Part shown: piece by piece, positions 1 through 8,202 of the stretch | Position numbering within the stretch: position 1 is the first letter of the stretch | How the letters are laid out: every line of letters starts with the position of its first letter | Assembly: GCF_009720365.1 (NCBI RefSeq) | Contig: NZ_ML769316.1 | Coordinates: 124,001-188,000 of the forward strand | Length of the DNA stretch: 64,000 nt | Direction of reading: 5' to 3' | From: Catellatospora paridis | GTDB taxonomy: Bacteria > Actinomycetota > Actinomycetes > Mycobacteriales > Micromonosporaceae | The notes under the pieces: model-generated | Database searches by the model: none | The model's input: only the letters and a program-made list of their open reading frames with translations | What the model was told of the DNA's origin: nothing | Program-made: the position numbers and the translations under genes

Positions 1-169
1 AACGTCCGACGTCGTAGCCTTTTTGGCGTAGCCACGCACGCATCTGCTCGCGCACCCGGATCGACGCGTCACGGTAGTCCAGGGGTGTCTCGAAGGCGGT
101 CCGATAGGGTACGAACCTTCGGCTGCCAGCATCACCGCTAGCACGGTCGACAGTCTCGGTGGCCGACAA
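1..169 (-). CDS. Partial unknown protein, N-terminal end only
   Basis: A minus-strand gene begins inside the window and runs off its left edge. The TTG at 169-167 lies six bases downstream of a GGAGG ribosome-binding site at 180-176, and 56 codons stay open to base 1. The peptide includes FVPYRTAFETPLDYRDAS followed by an amphipathic segment, RVREQMRAWLRQKGYDV, which reads like real protein rather than a chance frame. I do not recognise the family. The good ribosome-binding site and the absence of a competing frame support the call; the unusual start codon and the short visible length limit it. Confidence 0.5.
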   Translation of the reverse strand, partial: MSATETVDRASGDAGSRRFVPYRTAFETPLDYRDASIRVREQMRAWLRQKGYDVGR

Positions 170-581
170 GGCAGACCTCCGTTCAGGGCCGAATCGCGAA
201 AACGGCGCGGATGCAGATCACTCCAGCACACTAGAGCAGTCACGCTCCGCACACGAGTGTCAGGCGGCTAGTAGATCTCATGTGGCCCGATCGGTTAGTA
301 CGTACAGCCTCCCGTGGTGGCACGAAGGGTCAAGATCGGCGGCCTTAAGGTTGTGTCGCATTCGGAGTGAGTGCAACGGGCCAAAGCCAATCGGGGATCG
401 GCTAGTGGACCGCGGCTACCCAGCGGCGACCGGCCCCACCGCCGATCGAGCCCCTCGGCGCCAGACCTGCACCCCGCCCATGCCCGCGATCGGCGGGGAG
501 TCCAGACCTCTCCACTTCCCGGGTTCATCAAGGAAGCCGGTCCGCTAAGTTGGCGGGGCGTTGATGGACAAGGAGGCGAAT
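170..581. other. Intergenic, no gene seen
   Basis: About 410 bases without a convincing frame. It separates the divergent partial gene on the left from the membrane protein on the right, so it should hold both promoters, but I see no clear -35/-10 pair or strong hairpin. Confidence 0.5.
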
Positions 582-1073
582 GTGGCCGAGTGGGCCGGAG
601 TGGTTTCTGCGGCAGTGGCGGCTGTCGGCTTGCTGTTTGGTGGTTGGCAGCTGTTCCTCTTGAACCGCCAAGCTCGTTATGACCGCCGCGTGGCCGAGAC
701 CGGTGTGGTGGTGTCATGGCGCGCGGTCGAAGCTCCGGACCGCGGTGGCGATGATGGGCTGGCATACTGGGTGTATGAGGTGACCGCACAGAACCCGGGG
801 CGACTGCCCATAGACCATGTCAAGATCTTGTGGTCCTTTGGCGCTCCGGTGCGCCGCGTGCACAACACCGGACGCATCGACGATCCCGCATTACACCTTG
901 CCCTCGTGACGCCAGTCCTTGCCGGTGGTGAATCACGCCAGTGGCGGCGTCGGATCAGGTTCACATACGCCGACCAAGATGCGGTGCTGCACCCGATGTA
1001 CGCGGAGATCACGTTCATGAACATCGACGGCCAGATTCGGACCAACCGCTGGCCACGAGCACGGAGGCCCTAA
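582..1073 (+). CDS. Single-pass membrane protein of unknown function
   Basis: I place the start at GTG 582 because AAGGAGG at 570-576 is five bases upstream; an in-frame ATG at 564 lies before that site and is less likely. The product is about 163 residues. Residues about 4-25 form one hydrophobic helix (VVSAAVAAVGLLFGGWQLFL), followed by a basic stretch (NRQARYDRRV) that suggests the rest faces the cytoplasm. The remainder is a probable beta-rich domain with motifs such as VTAQNPGRLPIDHVKI. The same plan, one N-terminal helix plus a small beta domain, recurs in the genes at 14573 and 27547 of this window. No family is recognised and no function is proposed. Confidence 0.6.
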   Translation: MAEWAGVVSAAVAAVGLLFGGWQLFLLNRQARYDRRVAETGVVVSWRAVEAPDRGGDDGLAYWVYEVTAQNPGRLPIDHVKILWSFGAPVRRVHNTGRIDDPALHLALVTPVLAGGESRQWRRRIRFTYADQDAVLHPMYAEITFMNIDGQIRTNRWPRARRP

Positions 1074-1504
1074 TCTTGCGCAAACTCGGGTCTGTGCCGG
1101 GCCATGGCAGCCCCTTCTCGCACTCGTGGGAGGACGTTGAATCCGGCCCCCCACAGGCTGACGCCCCCGACCCCGTCGGTACGGCCGAGCCGATCCAATT
1201 CGCAATGATCGAGCGCCCCAACGGCAACGACCTCAGATTTAGGCCGCCCAGGGGCACGAGGTTCCACGGGCGCCGCCTTGTCTGACGGCGCACTGTGAGC
1301 ACGGATGCGGCCCGATCAAGCCGATGGGTGGTTCGACAGCTGGCGCTCCCTCTAGGCATTGACTGACTACGCCAGGTTGCCATCGGGAGCGAGTTCGTCC
1401 AGGTGCGGCGAAATCACAAGGCCAGGCGGAGTGACGCTTGATCAGCCTCAGTTAAGGACGTTCAGGTGATCGAGGCTCGCGCCGGCGCGCCGTAGCCTCT
1501 GCGC
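1074..1504. other. Intergenic with probable leaderless promoter at its end
   Basis: About 430 bases without a convincing gene. At its right end TAGCCT (1493-1498) fits an actinobacterial -10 box (TANNNT) six bases before the ATG at 1505. That spacing suggests a leaderless transcript for the next gene. Confidence 0.4.
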
Positions 1505-2176
1505 ATGGAGCGAAGCGAGCTGGTCAGGCTTTATCCTGTTCTGTTTCATATGGCCGAGGACGGCACATGGCCCTCAATACGTGCGAACGGGTTGCTGAGC
1601 ACGCGTGCGATCGTAGATCTGTTCGATCCAGCTGCAACAGTCCGCACGTCGATACTGGGCAGCGTGCGCAGCAAGCCCGTAGTGATCGAACATCCCCAGC
1701 ACGGTTATGCCGTCATCCGCGACCAGGCTCCGTTGAAGTTCTTGGATCAGTGTCTGACCGAAGGCACCGCAGCTCAGGACTACCTTAACGCTCTTAATGA
1801 GCGTGTTTTCTTCTGGCTCAGCTTCACCCGTCTGCGACGCCTGCTTGACGCGAAGCGCTATCGCAACAACGCGGCGACGGTTATCCACGTCGACACCGCC
1901 CGGCTGTTGGCCTGCCACGCCGACACAGTTCAGCTTGCGCCATACAACACAGGCAGCATGCACGTGCCGAGCGCGCCGAGACGCGGCACTGACGTGTTTG
2001 TCGATGTTGACCGTTACCCGCATGACCGATGGCAAGCAATGCGAGGTAAGGGCGCTGACGCGGTCGTCGAGCTCACGGTCAGGTACCAGGTGAAGGATAT
2101 CGGCGATCTAACCCGGCGGGTGGAGCGATGGGTTGGCGGCAGCCCGGTCGATGTTCTCTACGACGCTGACCGCTGA
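1505..2176 (+). CDS. DUF7002-like protein
   Basis: A 223-residue soluble protein. Motifs in order: an opening LFHMAEDGTWPSIRANGLLST, then VIRDQAPL, then LNERVFFWLSFTRLRRLL, then HVDTARLL, then YNTGS near residue 150. This order matches my memory of the DUF7002 family, whose biochemical activity I do not know. An early H...SI...GLLS motif also occurs in some ADP-ribosyltransferase-fold proteins such as DarT, but that resemblance is only a suggestion. The gene has no ribosome-binding site and probably starts leaderless from TAGCCT at 1493-1498. It converges on the methyltransferase gene pair, with a hairpin between them. Confidence 0.6.
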   Translation: MERSELVRLYPVLFHMAEDGTWPSIRANGLLSTRAIVDLFDPAATVRTSILGSVRSKPVVIEHPQHGYAVIRDQAPLKFLDQCLTEGTAAQDYLNALNERVFFWLSFTRLRRLLDAKRYRNNAATVIHVDTARLLACHADTVQLAPYNTGSMHVPSAPRRGTDVFVDVDRYPHDRWQAMRGKGADAVVELTVRYQVKDIGDLTRRVERWVGGSPVDVLYDADR

Positions 2177-2238
2177 CCTCGTCTGCCTGCTCGCTCGTTG
2201 GATCGCCCAAGTGGCCAGCGTAACTGGCGCGTCGCCGC

Positions 2239-2286
2239 GAACCCGCGGGTCCGTTAATGCACGCCTTTGAACGGATTCGCGGGTTC
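2239..2286. terminator. Hairpin between convergent genes
   Basis: Arms 2239-2255 and 2270-2286 pair over 17 positions with two mismatched positions, around a 14-base loop. There is no T-run. The position between the stop at 2176 and the minus-strand stop at 2306 suits a bidirectional terminator. Confidence 0.55.
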
Positions 2287-2305
2287 CAGCGAAGTCCCAC
2301 GTGAG

Positions 2306-3184
2306 TTAGAGCGAACCTGCGGGGTTTCTCGGCCTGCGGAACACGACCACGTCCTCGTGGGCGATGAGCGCTTGCGGCACTCCGCCGCCGATCGCCTTGC
2401 GGACTGAGTGCAGCTGGAAGAACGACGCCCGGTGCACCAACCGTCCGTCACGGACCGCGGCCAGCAGCGCCACGCATCGCTCCACAGGCTCGAGCCCTGC
2501 AGCGATCCCGCACGCGACCACCGCCGATGGCAGGTCGACGAGGCTGCCGTTCTGCCGCCACGGCCGGGCCGTGACCGCCACGTATCCACCGGGCTTGAGC
2601 AGTACGGCGCAGCCGGCCAGGATCTGGCTGAACCCCTCGGTGAGGCCGTGCCAGCCGGCGTGGGCGAGGTTGCGTCGGTCGCGGTTGTCGCTGTAGCGGT
2701 CGTGTCGCTTGTGTACCCCTGCGCCTGGCAGGGCGTCGACCTGCCCGTGCACGCCGGGCCCGTACGGCGGGGAGGTGACCACGAGCGAGACCTGCCCGAA
2801 CAGCTCCGCAGGGACGAGGTCGGTGAGCATGGTGGCGTCGCCGGTGTACACCTGCCCGCTGCCGGTGGCACCGTGGGTCGTGGCGTGGGCGAGGTTGGCG
2901 CGGGCGATGTCGGCCCAGGCGGGCTCCAGCTCGACGCCGACACCACGGCGGTCCAGGTATGCGGCCTCGACCAGGCTCGTGCCGATGCCGCACATCGGGT
3001 CGACGACGATTTCGCCCGGGTTGGTGTAGCGGCCGATGGCGTGCGCAGCGATCGCTGGCAGCATCCGCGCCGGATGCTTGATCGCCTCCGGCAGGTAGCG
3101 GTCCTTGCGCTGGGCGCGGGAGGTCTGCTGCGCGGTGATCCACACGGAGACTGGCAGCAGCCGCGTCGGCTCGTTGGCGTTCAT
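2306..3184 (-). CDS. SAM-dependent DNA methyltransferase, SPPY type
   Basis: A 292-residue methyltransferase. Motif I, which binds S-adenosylmethionine, is VVDPMCGIGT at about residues 60-69; the catalytic motif IV is TSPPYG at 137-142; LLKPGGYVAV forms the following core strand. The S-P-P-Y tetrad is typical of amino methyltransferases that make N4-methylcytosine or N6-methyladenine in DNA. Motif I precedes motif IV, as in the TRM11-like group. The ATG overlaps the TGA of the upstream gene by four bases (ATGA), so the two are translationally coupled. No endonuclease of a classical restriction-modification system is adjacent. The target sequence cannot be read from the protein. Confidence 0.8.
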   Translation of the reverse strand: MNANEPTRLLPVSVWITAQQTSRAQRKDRYLPEAIKHPARMLPAIAAHAIGRYTNPGEIVVDPMCGIGTSLVEAAYLDRRGVGVELEPAWADIARANLAHATTHGATGSGQVYTGDATMLTDLVPAELFGQVSLVVTSPPYGPGVHGQVDALPGAGVHKRHDRYSDNRDRRNLAHAGWHGLTEGFSQILAGCAVLLKPGGYVAVTARPWRQNGSLVDLPSAVVACGIAAGLEPVERCVALLAAVRDGRLVHRASFFQLHSVRKAIGGGVPQALIAHEDVVVFRRPRNPAGSL

Positions 3185-3804
3185 GAGGGGCCTCCCGCGG
3201 GGTTGAGGAACAGGTGCACGTCGCGGTGCACCGGTACGTGCACGGCGCCGCGCGGGCGGGTCTGTTCCGGGTGGGCGGTTATCGCGGTGTCGTGGACCGT
3301 GCCGGTAACCGCGACCAGGTGCTGCAGGTAGGTCAGGCCGACCTCGGCGGCGGCGCCGGTCAGGGCGCTGACGTCGCTGGCGTGGCGGCGGGGCTCCACG
3401 ATCGTGGCGAGCACGCCGCCGGGGGCCAGCAGCACGCGGGCTGCGGCCAGCAGAGCGTCGGTGGGCAGGTCGGCGGGCCAGTACGCGGCCAGCAGCCCCC
3501 CGTCGCCCGCCCCCGGGGCTGCGGTGACCTTGCGCAGGCGGGCGGGGGTGAGTCGGCGGTGGGTGCAGCCGACGACCGCGGCGGCGGTGCCGAACGCGCG
3601 GGTGCTAGTGGTGTCGTAGACGATGGCGCCGGCGCCGGTGTAGGCGACGGTGAGCATCATGGCCAGCCGGGTCAGGCCGAGGCCGTCGGTGGTGTCGGCG
3701 GGGTCGGATGGGGTGCGCAGGATCGCCAGGGGCACGGCGGGTTCGCCGGGTACGAGGTCGAAGCCTGCGGTGCGCAGTCGGTCGGCGGTGGGTTTCGGGG
3801 TCAT
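3181..3804 (-). CDS. Probable catalytically inactive methyltransferase-fold partner
   Basis: A 207-residue protein encoded immediately upstream of, and coupled to, the active methyltransferase. It follows the same strand order with the key residues lost. Where motif I should be, the sequence reads GAIVYDTTSTRAFGTAA with no DPxxGxGT; where SPPY should be, it reads LLAAYWPAD; the later LLAPGGVLATIVEP strand is conserved. I infer a paralogue that lost catalysis and may act as a second subunit, for example in target recognition. This rests on reading motifs by eye; a structure prediction would settle it. The promoter should lie in the motif-rich gap 3805-4148. Confidence 0.55.
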   Translation of the reverse strand: MTPKPTADRLRTAGFDLVPGEPAVPLAILRTPSDPADTTDGLGLTRLAMMLTVAYTGAGAIVYDTTSTRAFGTAAAVVGCTHRRLTPARLRKVTAAPGAGDGGLLAAYWPADLPTDALLAAARVLLAPGGVLATIVEPRRHASDVSALTGAAAEVGLTYLQHLVAVTGTVHDTAITAHPEQTRPRGAVHVPVHRDVHLFLNPAGGPS

Positions 3805-3833
3805 GGCCGTGGTGGCCCTCGCCCCCTGAGGCG

Positions 3834-4085
3834 TGGCGTGCTGACATCAGGTAATCGCGTCTGTCAGCGGAATCGAACGCGGCGATTTCCTGACAGCGGA
3901 GATCAACTTTCGTTCGCGCCGACGGCGCCGCTGACAGCGCCCGAATGCCATCCGCACCCCTGCATCAGCTCTGACCACCGGATATAGACCTGTCAGAGAT
4001 CGCGCGGTGGGAAGTGGGGAGATTGTCCCGCGCTGACCGCCGGCGAGTGCTCGGACGGCCGAGCTGGCCTGTCAGCGATTGTCAG
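3834..4085. promoter_or_regulatory. CTGTCAG cluster A, between methyltransferase pair and sigma-like gene
   Basis: This divergent intergenic region has exact CTGTCAG or its complement CTGACAG at 3861, 3890, 3931, 3990 and 4069, plus one-mismatch copies at 3841 and 4079. The segment 3850-3880 recurs in inverted orientation at 6459-6490. Probable roles are operator or promoter for the minus-strand methyltransferase pair and the plus-strand sigma-like gene. Confidence 0.6.
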
Positions 4086-4148
4086 CGTGGGCGGCTGCGC
4101 TGGTGGCACGTCGCGATCCGTGCGGCGTCCGACCCGCAGGAGACACCG

Positions 4149-4922
4149 ATGACCACCGAGACCGTCCTCACCCCGGCCGAGGATCGCCGTACCCGGACCC
4201 GTCCGCGGCCCGGATCCGCGCTGCGGGCGGCGCAGCGCGCGTTCCACCTTCTGGTCCAGCCGCCGGTGCCGCTGTCGCTGGACTGCCGCGACTTCGACCC
4301 CGAACTCGGCATTCCCGCGGCGATCGTGCCGTTGGACCAGCTGCAGCAGATACTGCTGTCGGCCGATACCTCCTACGCCGCCCGGGACGCGGTGTGGCGC
4401 AAGGTCTGCCGCGCCGCCCGCGAGTGGGGGCCGCAGTGGGTCGTGGCCGCCGCGGGTCTGGCACTGCCCGGACTCAAACGCGCCGCGCGTGAGCTGTATG
4501 AGGAGTACGGCGGCGACCGCGACGACATCGACTCGGAGGTCCTGACGGGGTTCCTCGAGGCCGTGCGCGGCGTCGACCTAGACAGCGACCGGCTGGCGGC
4601 GGCGCTGGTGTGGCGCGGCAGGCGGGCCGGTCACCGCCTCATCTGGGCCGACAAGCAGCACCGCCTGGCCCGGTCGACGACCCAGGAGTCGCAAGAGCCC
4701 CGGCCCTTGTACGGACACCCTGATCTGCTGCTCGGCCGTGCCGTGGCGCGTGGCGTCATCACCGTCAGCCAGGCCGTGCTCATCGCCGAGACCCGCCTGG
4801 AAGGCGCCTCCGTGGAGACGGTCGCCGACCGGTTCGGCCGGCCGGCGCAGGCGCTGCGCATGGTGCGGCGCCGAGCTGAACTGCGGATCGTCGCCGCGCT
4901 ACGGGACGGCACTCTCACCTGA
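4149..4922 (+). CDS. Sigma-factor-like helical DNA-binding protein
   Basis: I choose ATG 4149, a few bases after CAGGAGA; an upstream in-frame extension runs through the motif cluster and is unlikely to be coding. The product is about 257 residues and almost all helical. The C-terminal 60 residues (GVITVSQAVLIAETRLEG, then SVETVADRFGRPAQALRMVR) look like a region-4-type helix-turn-helix of sigma-70 proteins. The centre (EVLTGFLEAVRGVDLDSDRL) loosely resembles a region-2 helical bundle. I infer a sigma-like regulator of the element. The canonical -10-recognition residues cannot be confirmed by eye. Its upstream region is packed with CTGTCAG motifs, which makes it one candidate for their reader. 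Confidence 0.5.
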   Translation: MTTETVLTPAEDRRTRTRPRPGSALRAAQRAFHLLVQPPVPLSLDCRDFDPELGIPAAIVPLDQLQQILLSADTSYAARDAVWRKVCRAAREWGPQWVVAAAGLALPGLKRAARELYEEYGGDRDDIDSEVLTGFLEAVRGVDLDSDRLAAALVWRGRRAGHRLIWADKQHRLARSTTQESQEPRPLYGHPDLLLGRAVARGVITVSQAVLIAETRLEGASVETVADRFGRPAQALRMVRRRAELRIVAALRDGTLT

Positions 4923-5078
4923 GCCCCTCCCCCGGCACGACACGAGCTCTTGGTTCCCGCTGTTGATCGGCGAGGAAATAGGGGGCCGTCCGACTCCGCC
5001 ATTGAGACATAGCGTGAGCGCCGTGACCGTAGTCAATGGCCTTCACGGCCGCACGCACGTGAGGAACCCGACCGCCGA

Positions 5079-5111
5079 GAAGGCTCCCGGAAGCGAACCC
5101 CGGGGGCCTTC
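5079..5111. terminator. Hairpin after sigma-like gene
   Basis: Arms GAAGGCTCCCGG (5079-5090) and CCCGGGGGCCTTC (5099-5111) pair with one bulge. There is no T-run. Apart from this hairpin I see nothing in 4923-5238. Confidence 0.4.
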
Positions 5112-5238
5112 GCCTTGCTCCTGGCGAGCTACGGCACCCTGACGAACGGGGCGTCCGGCACCTCCAGCCAACCCCGGAAGTCCTTGCGCGCCCGCTCCAG
5201 GTCCGCGCCGAGCAGCGGTCGACGCGGCGGGAACGTAG

Positions 5239-5946
5239 TCACCGGGGCCGGTTAGGCCAGATAGGTCTCCAGCAGTCGGCCGGTGGCGCGGGGCGCAGGT
5301 TCTCCTGGTGGTCGAAGGTGGCCACGTAGATCACCAGCTTCCTAAGGATCAGCAGCGTCACGAGGGCGTGCTGCTCGACCTCGCCCTCGTCATACCCCAC
5401 GGCCTGCTGACTGTGGAAAACGTTGTCGATCGCTCGCTGTCCGATCGCCACCGTCGCGTTGGCCGGCGCTACCTTGCTGGTGAGCAGGTCACGCCGCATC
5501 TCCGGGGTGGTGACCGGCTCCCGGTTCCCGCGTTCCCAGTTCGACACCTCCAGCGTCCAGCTCACGAGCACCGCCCAGGTCGCAACCGCGCTCGCCTCCT
5601 CGGCGTTCAGGTCGACGCGGTGACCGGAGCCCACTGAGGCGGCCGCCACCAGGGACCTGATCGCGTTGCGGGAGGCCGCCTCGATCTCGTTCGTCCAGCC
5701 GCTGTTGCAGTCCCGGCAAACGGCCATGGCGACAATGTCGAGCAGCGGCCGGCTCCGATCGGTGCGCGGCTGATACTCCCTGACCTGGTACTGGTCGCCC
5801 GCGTACTCCGCGGTGTACCGGAGGGTGGTCCGGGACGGGTGGTCACCGAGAACGGGGTGCAGCGCCTGGCCGATCACGTGCGCCTTGGAGGAGCCGAACT
5901 GCCCGCAAAACTGACATACCCGCCGGTGCTGTGCTTTGGAGGACAC
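5239..5946 (-). CDS. HNH-like zinc-binding protein
   Basis: A 235-residue protein with two CxxC pairs: C11-x2-C14 (VCQFCG), H23 in SKAHVIG, and C77-x2-C80-N81 (CRDCNSGW). The spacing CxxC ... SKxHV ... CxxCN matches HNH-nuclease-like zinc folds, with His23 in the place of the first catalytic histidine. The C-terminal two thirds are helical and unrecognised. It starts at GTG 5946 after AGGAAG. Whether it cuts DNA is not shown, and no partner is adjacent. Upstream lies motif cluster B, whose inverted copy of the 3850 sequence points toward this gene. Confidence 0.55.
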   Translation of the reverse strand: MSSKAQHRRVCQFCGQFGSSKAHVIGQALHPVLGDHPSRTTLRYTAEYAGDQYQVREYQPRTDRSRPLLDIVAMAVCRDCNSGWTNEIEAASRNAIRSLVAAASVGSGHRVDLNAEEASAVATWAVLVSWTLEVSNWERGNREPVTTPEMRRDLLTSKVAPANATVAIGQRAIDNVFHSQQAVGYDEGEVEQHALVTLLILRKLVIYVATFDHQENLRPAPPADCWRPIWPNRPR

Positions 5947-6234
5947 CAGTTCTTCCTGCCCTGAAGAGATTTAAGGAGGTGAGTCTACCGTTCACACTGG
6001 GTGAGCAGCGACTCGATATCCACTGCGCAAAGTAATGGCCAACGGATAGGCAGGCGCCCGTCGCGCACTCCTCGTCGATCCCGTCCGAGATCACTGTTGC
6101 CACGGCCAGCCGGTACCTGGACGCTGATCGACTCGAACGGAGCTTGCGACCGGGTGCCGGCCACCATCACCATGGTCGCCTCCGCAGGGCAGGTCCCCTC
6201 GATCGTGTCCGCAGCCTCGCCCACCGCCGTGACG

Positions 6235-6490
6235 CTGTCAGCACTGTCGTGACGGGTCGGCGCTGACAGCAGATCCGCCGCACGCTGACAGCCGCGCACC
6301 GCTAGCTGTCAGAGCCCATAGGAACCGCGCGGATTTACCGGGCACTGGATCACTGTCCTACGCCTGCCAACGCCCCCGAGAGCTGCCCTGTCAGCGCTGC
6401 CCGCGGGTGCGCTGCGGCTGTCAGCGGCCACGCGCTGAGCCACTGTCAGCACGACACGGCGTTCGATTCCGCTGACAGCAGCTGATTACC
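6235..6490. promoter_or_regulatory. CTGTCAG cluster B, upstream of the secretion operon
   Basis: Eight exact CTGTCAG/CTGACAG copies start at 6235, 6263, 6285, 6306, 6388, 6418, 6443 and 6472. Neighbour spacings are 28, 22, 21, 82, 30, 25 and 29. The block 6459-6490 is a near-perfect inverted copy of 3850-3880. It lies between the divergent HNH-like gene and the type IV secretion operon and is the likely control region of both. Confidence 0.65.
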
Positions 6491-6783
6491 GGTTGCGTCA
6501 CCACCCTGCCCCATCGGCGGGACCGGTCGCGCAGTGCGGCAGGACAGCCCCTCTCAAGGTCACGCGGTTCGCCCGGCACTCCTGAACGGGCGTGCTGACA
6601 CGTGCCCCATCAGGTGACCAGCCAGGGAGGAGAGCCCTCACCGGCCGATCCGCCGACCGGGGGGGCTGACCTGCCGCACCTTCCACCAACTCGTAACGCC
6701 CTCCCCGGAGGCGAAGGTGCGAACGGCGCGCAAGCCGATGCCACCTGAGCCGCACCCCGGGGCCGGGCGGGGAAGGACCGGCA

Positions 6784-7203
6784 GTGTCTACCGCCTACCA
6801 GCTCACCGAACACCTTGCGGCCTCAACCGACGTACTAGCCGCCGTCAAACCACTCCCGGACATCATCGACGCGATTCAGACCTGGGTCATGAACCTGATC
6901 TTCGCGGTCGCGTCGGTGTTCGCGACCATCGGCGCGGCGTACTACACGATGGCCGGCGGCGACCCCGCGAAGATCGAGAAGAGCAAGGAGCACTTCAAGA
7001 GCGCACTGAAGGGCTACGCCCTGGCGCTGCTGACCCCCATCATCTTCGGGATCCTCAACAGCATCCTCGGGGTCGGCGCCGACGACAGCGACGGCGGCAG
7101 TACCGACAGGCCGAGCAACGGCATGAGCGCGGTCGTCGCGCTGCAGACCCACACCCCTGCCTCCGGCGCCGCCGCCGTGATGCCCGGGCCGATCGGGCGC
7201 TGA
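6784..7203 (+). CDS. Pilin-like small membrane protein of a type IV secretion system
   Basis: A 139-residue protein starting at GTG 6784 after a GGGGAAGGA site. Two hydrophobic helices, around residues 34-57 (LIFAVASVFATIGAAYYTM) and 78-98 (ALALLTPIIFGILNSILGV), are joined by a short charged loop (GDPAKIEKSKEHFKSA). Size, topology and first place in the operon fit VirB2/TrbC-type pilins or the T4SS-pilin family of actinobacteria. There is no clear signal-peptide cleavage site. It opens the conjugation operon, with one base before the next gene. Confidence 0.65.
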   Translation: MSTAYQLTEHLAASTDVLAAVKPLPDIIDAIQTWVMNLIFAVASVFATIGAAYYTMAGGDPAKIEKSKEHFKSALKGYALALLTPIIFGILNSILGVGADDSDGGSTDRPSNGMSAVVALQTHTPASGAAAVMPGPIGR

Positions 7204-7204
7204 C

Positions 7205-8182
7205 ATGGGCGCCGTACTGAACGCCGCCTTCGGCTGGCTCGTTGCCGCGCTGCTGACCTGCTGGGAGTTCGCGCTCGAACTGCTGCGCAGGTCGGCGTTC
7301 ACGATGCCCGACGTCACGCTGCTGCCGGCCGTGGAGGAGTTCTCCCGCAAGTGCCTGTGGATCGTCGACAGCGCCTACGTGCTGGCGATCCTGGCCTCCG
7401 CAGTGACGGTGATGACCTACGAGAGCTACCAGATCCGTTACGGGGTCAAGGAGCTCATGCCGCGGCTGCTGGTCGGACTGATGGCCGCGCACTGGTCGCT
7501 GCCGATGTGCCGACTGCTGCTGCAGGGCGCGAACTCGCTGACCATGGCCCTGGTAGACGCCAACCTCGACCCGTGGGCCGGGTGGGGCACCACCTACACC
7601 CGGATCAAGACCGACGTCGACGCCGGCAACATCTCGCTGCTGTCGGCGTTCCTGCTCATCGTCGTGATCGCCATGGCGGTGTGGATCTTCCTGCTGTGGG
7701 ACATCCGCATCGCGATCCTCATCGTGCTGTGCGGCCTCGCACCCCTGGCCATGGCCTGCTACGCGGTGCCGCAACTGGAGGGCGTGCCGCGGCTGTGGTG
7801 GCGCTCCACGTTCGGGGTGCTGGCAGTACAGGTCCTGCAAGGTGCCACGTTCACGCTCGGTGTCGCGCTGATCGTCAGCCCTCCCGACGACGTGAGCACC
7901 AGCGAGGCACCGATGCCGTTTCCGGACGGCGCCGAGGGGCACCTGCTGGCGTCGCTGGTCGTGCTGATGCTCACCGCGAAGATCCCCGCGCTGGTCGGCC
8001 GGTATGTGATGCAGCACCCCACCCGCAGCCTGCTCGGCTACATCAGCCAGGTCCTCATCGTGCAGCGGCTCACCCGCGCCAGCCGCGGCGGCCGCCGGCC
8101 GGTTGCGTCCGGCCGGCCCGCCCAGCCCCAGGGCCAGGCCCCACGGCCGGCGACGCCGGCCGAACCACCTGTCGTTCTCTGA
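7205..8182 (+). CDS. TrbL/VirB6-like polytopic channel protein
   Basis: A 325-residue integral membrane protein with about six hydrophobic segments, including residues 5-25, 55-75, 140-165 (LLSAFLLIVVIAMAVWIFLL), 170-190, 200-225 and 240-265. It ends in a Pro/Arg-rich cytoplasmic tail. Position between the pilin-like gene and the PrgI gene matches the inner-membrane channel (TrbL/VirB6 role) of Gram-positive type IV secretion operons. Sequence identity to those families is low by eye, so topology and context carry the call. Confidence 0.7.
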   Translation: MGAVLNAAFGWLVAALLTCWEFALELLRRSAFTMPDVTLLPAVEEFSRKCLWIVDSAYVLAILASAVTVMTYESYQIRYGVKELMPRLLVGLMAAHWSLPMCRLLLQGANSLTMALVDANLDPWAGWGTTYTRIKTDVDAGNISLLSAFLLIVVIAMAVWIFLLWDIRIAILIVLCGLAPLAMACYAVPQLEGVPRLWWRSTFGVLAVQVLQGATFTLGVALIVSPPDDVSTSEAPMPFPDGAEGHLLASLVVLMLTAKIPALVGRYVMQHPTRSLLGYISQVLIVQRLTRASRGGRRPVASGRPAQPQGQAPRPATPAEPPVVL

Positions 8183-8202
8183 CCCTGTTGGGAGTCATCG
8201 TC

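Noticed and set aside
2408-3331. 307-codon plus-strand frame opposite the methyltransferase genes
   Set aside because: It is antisense to a gene pair with clear catalytic motifs; high GC creates such shadows.
5985-6299. 104-codon minus-strand frame upstream of the HNH-like gene
   Set aside because: It has no ribosome-binding site, runs through the CTGTCAG cluster and shows no family; a segment with ATMVMVAGTRSQAPF looks protein-like, so a remnant cannot be excluded.
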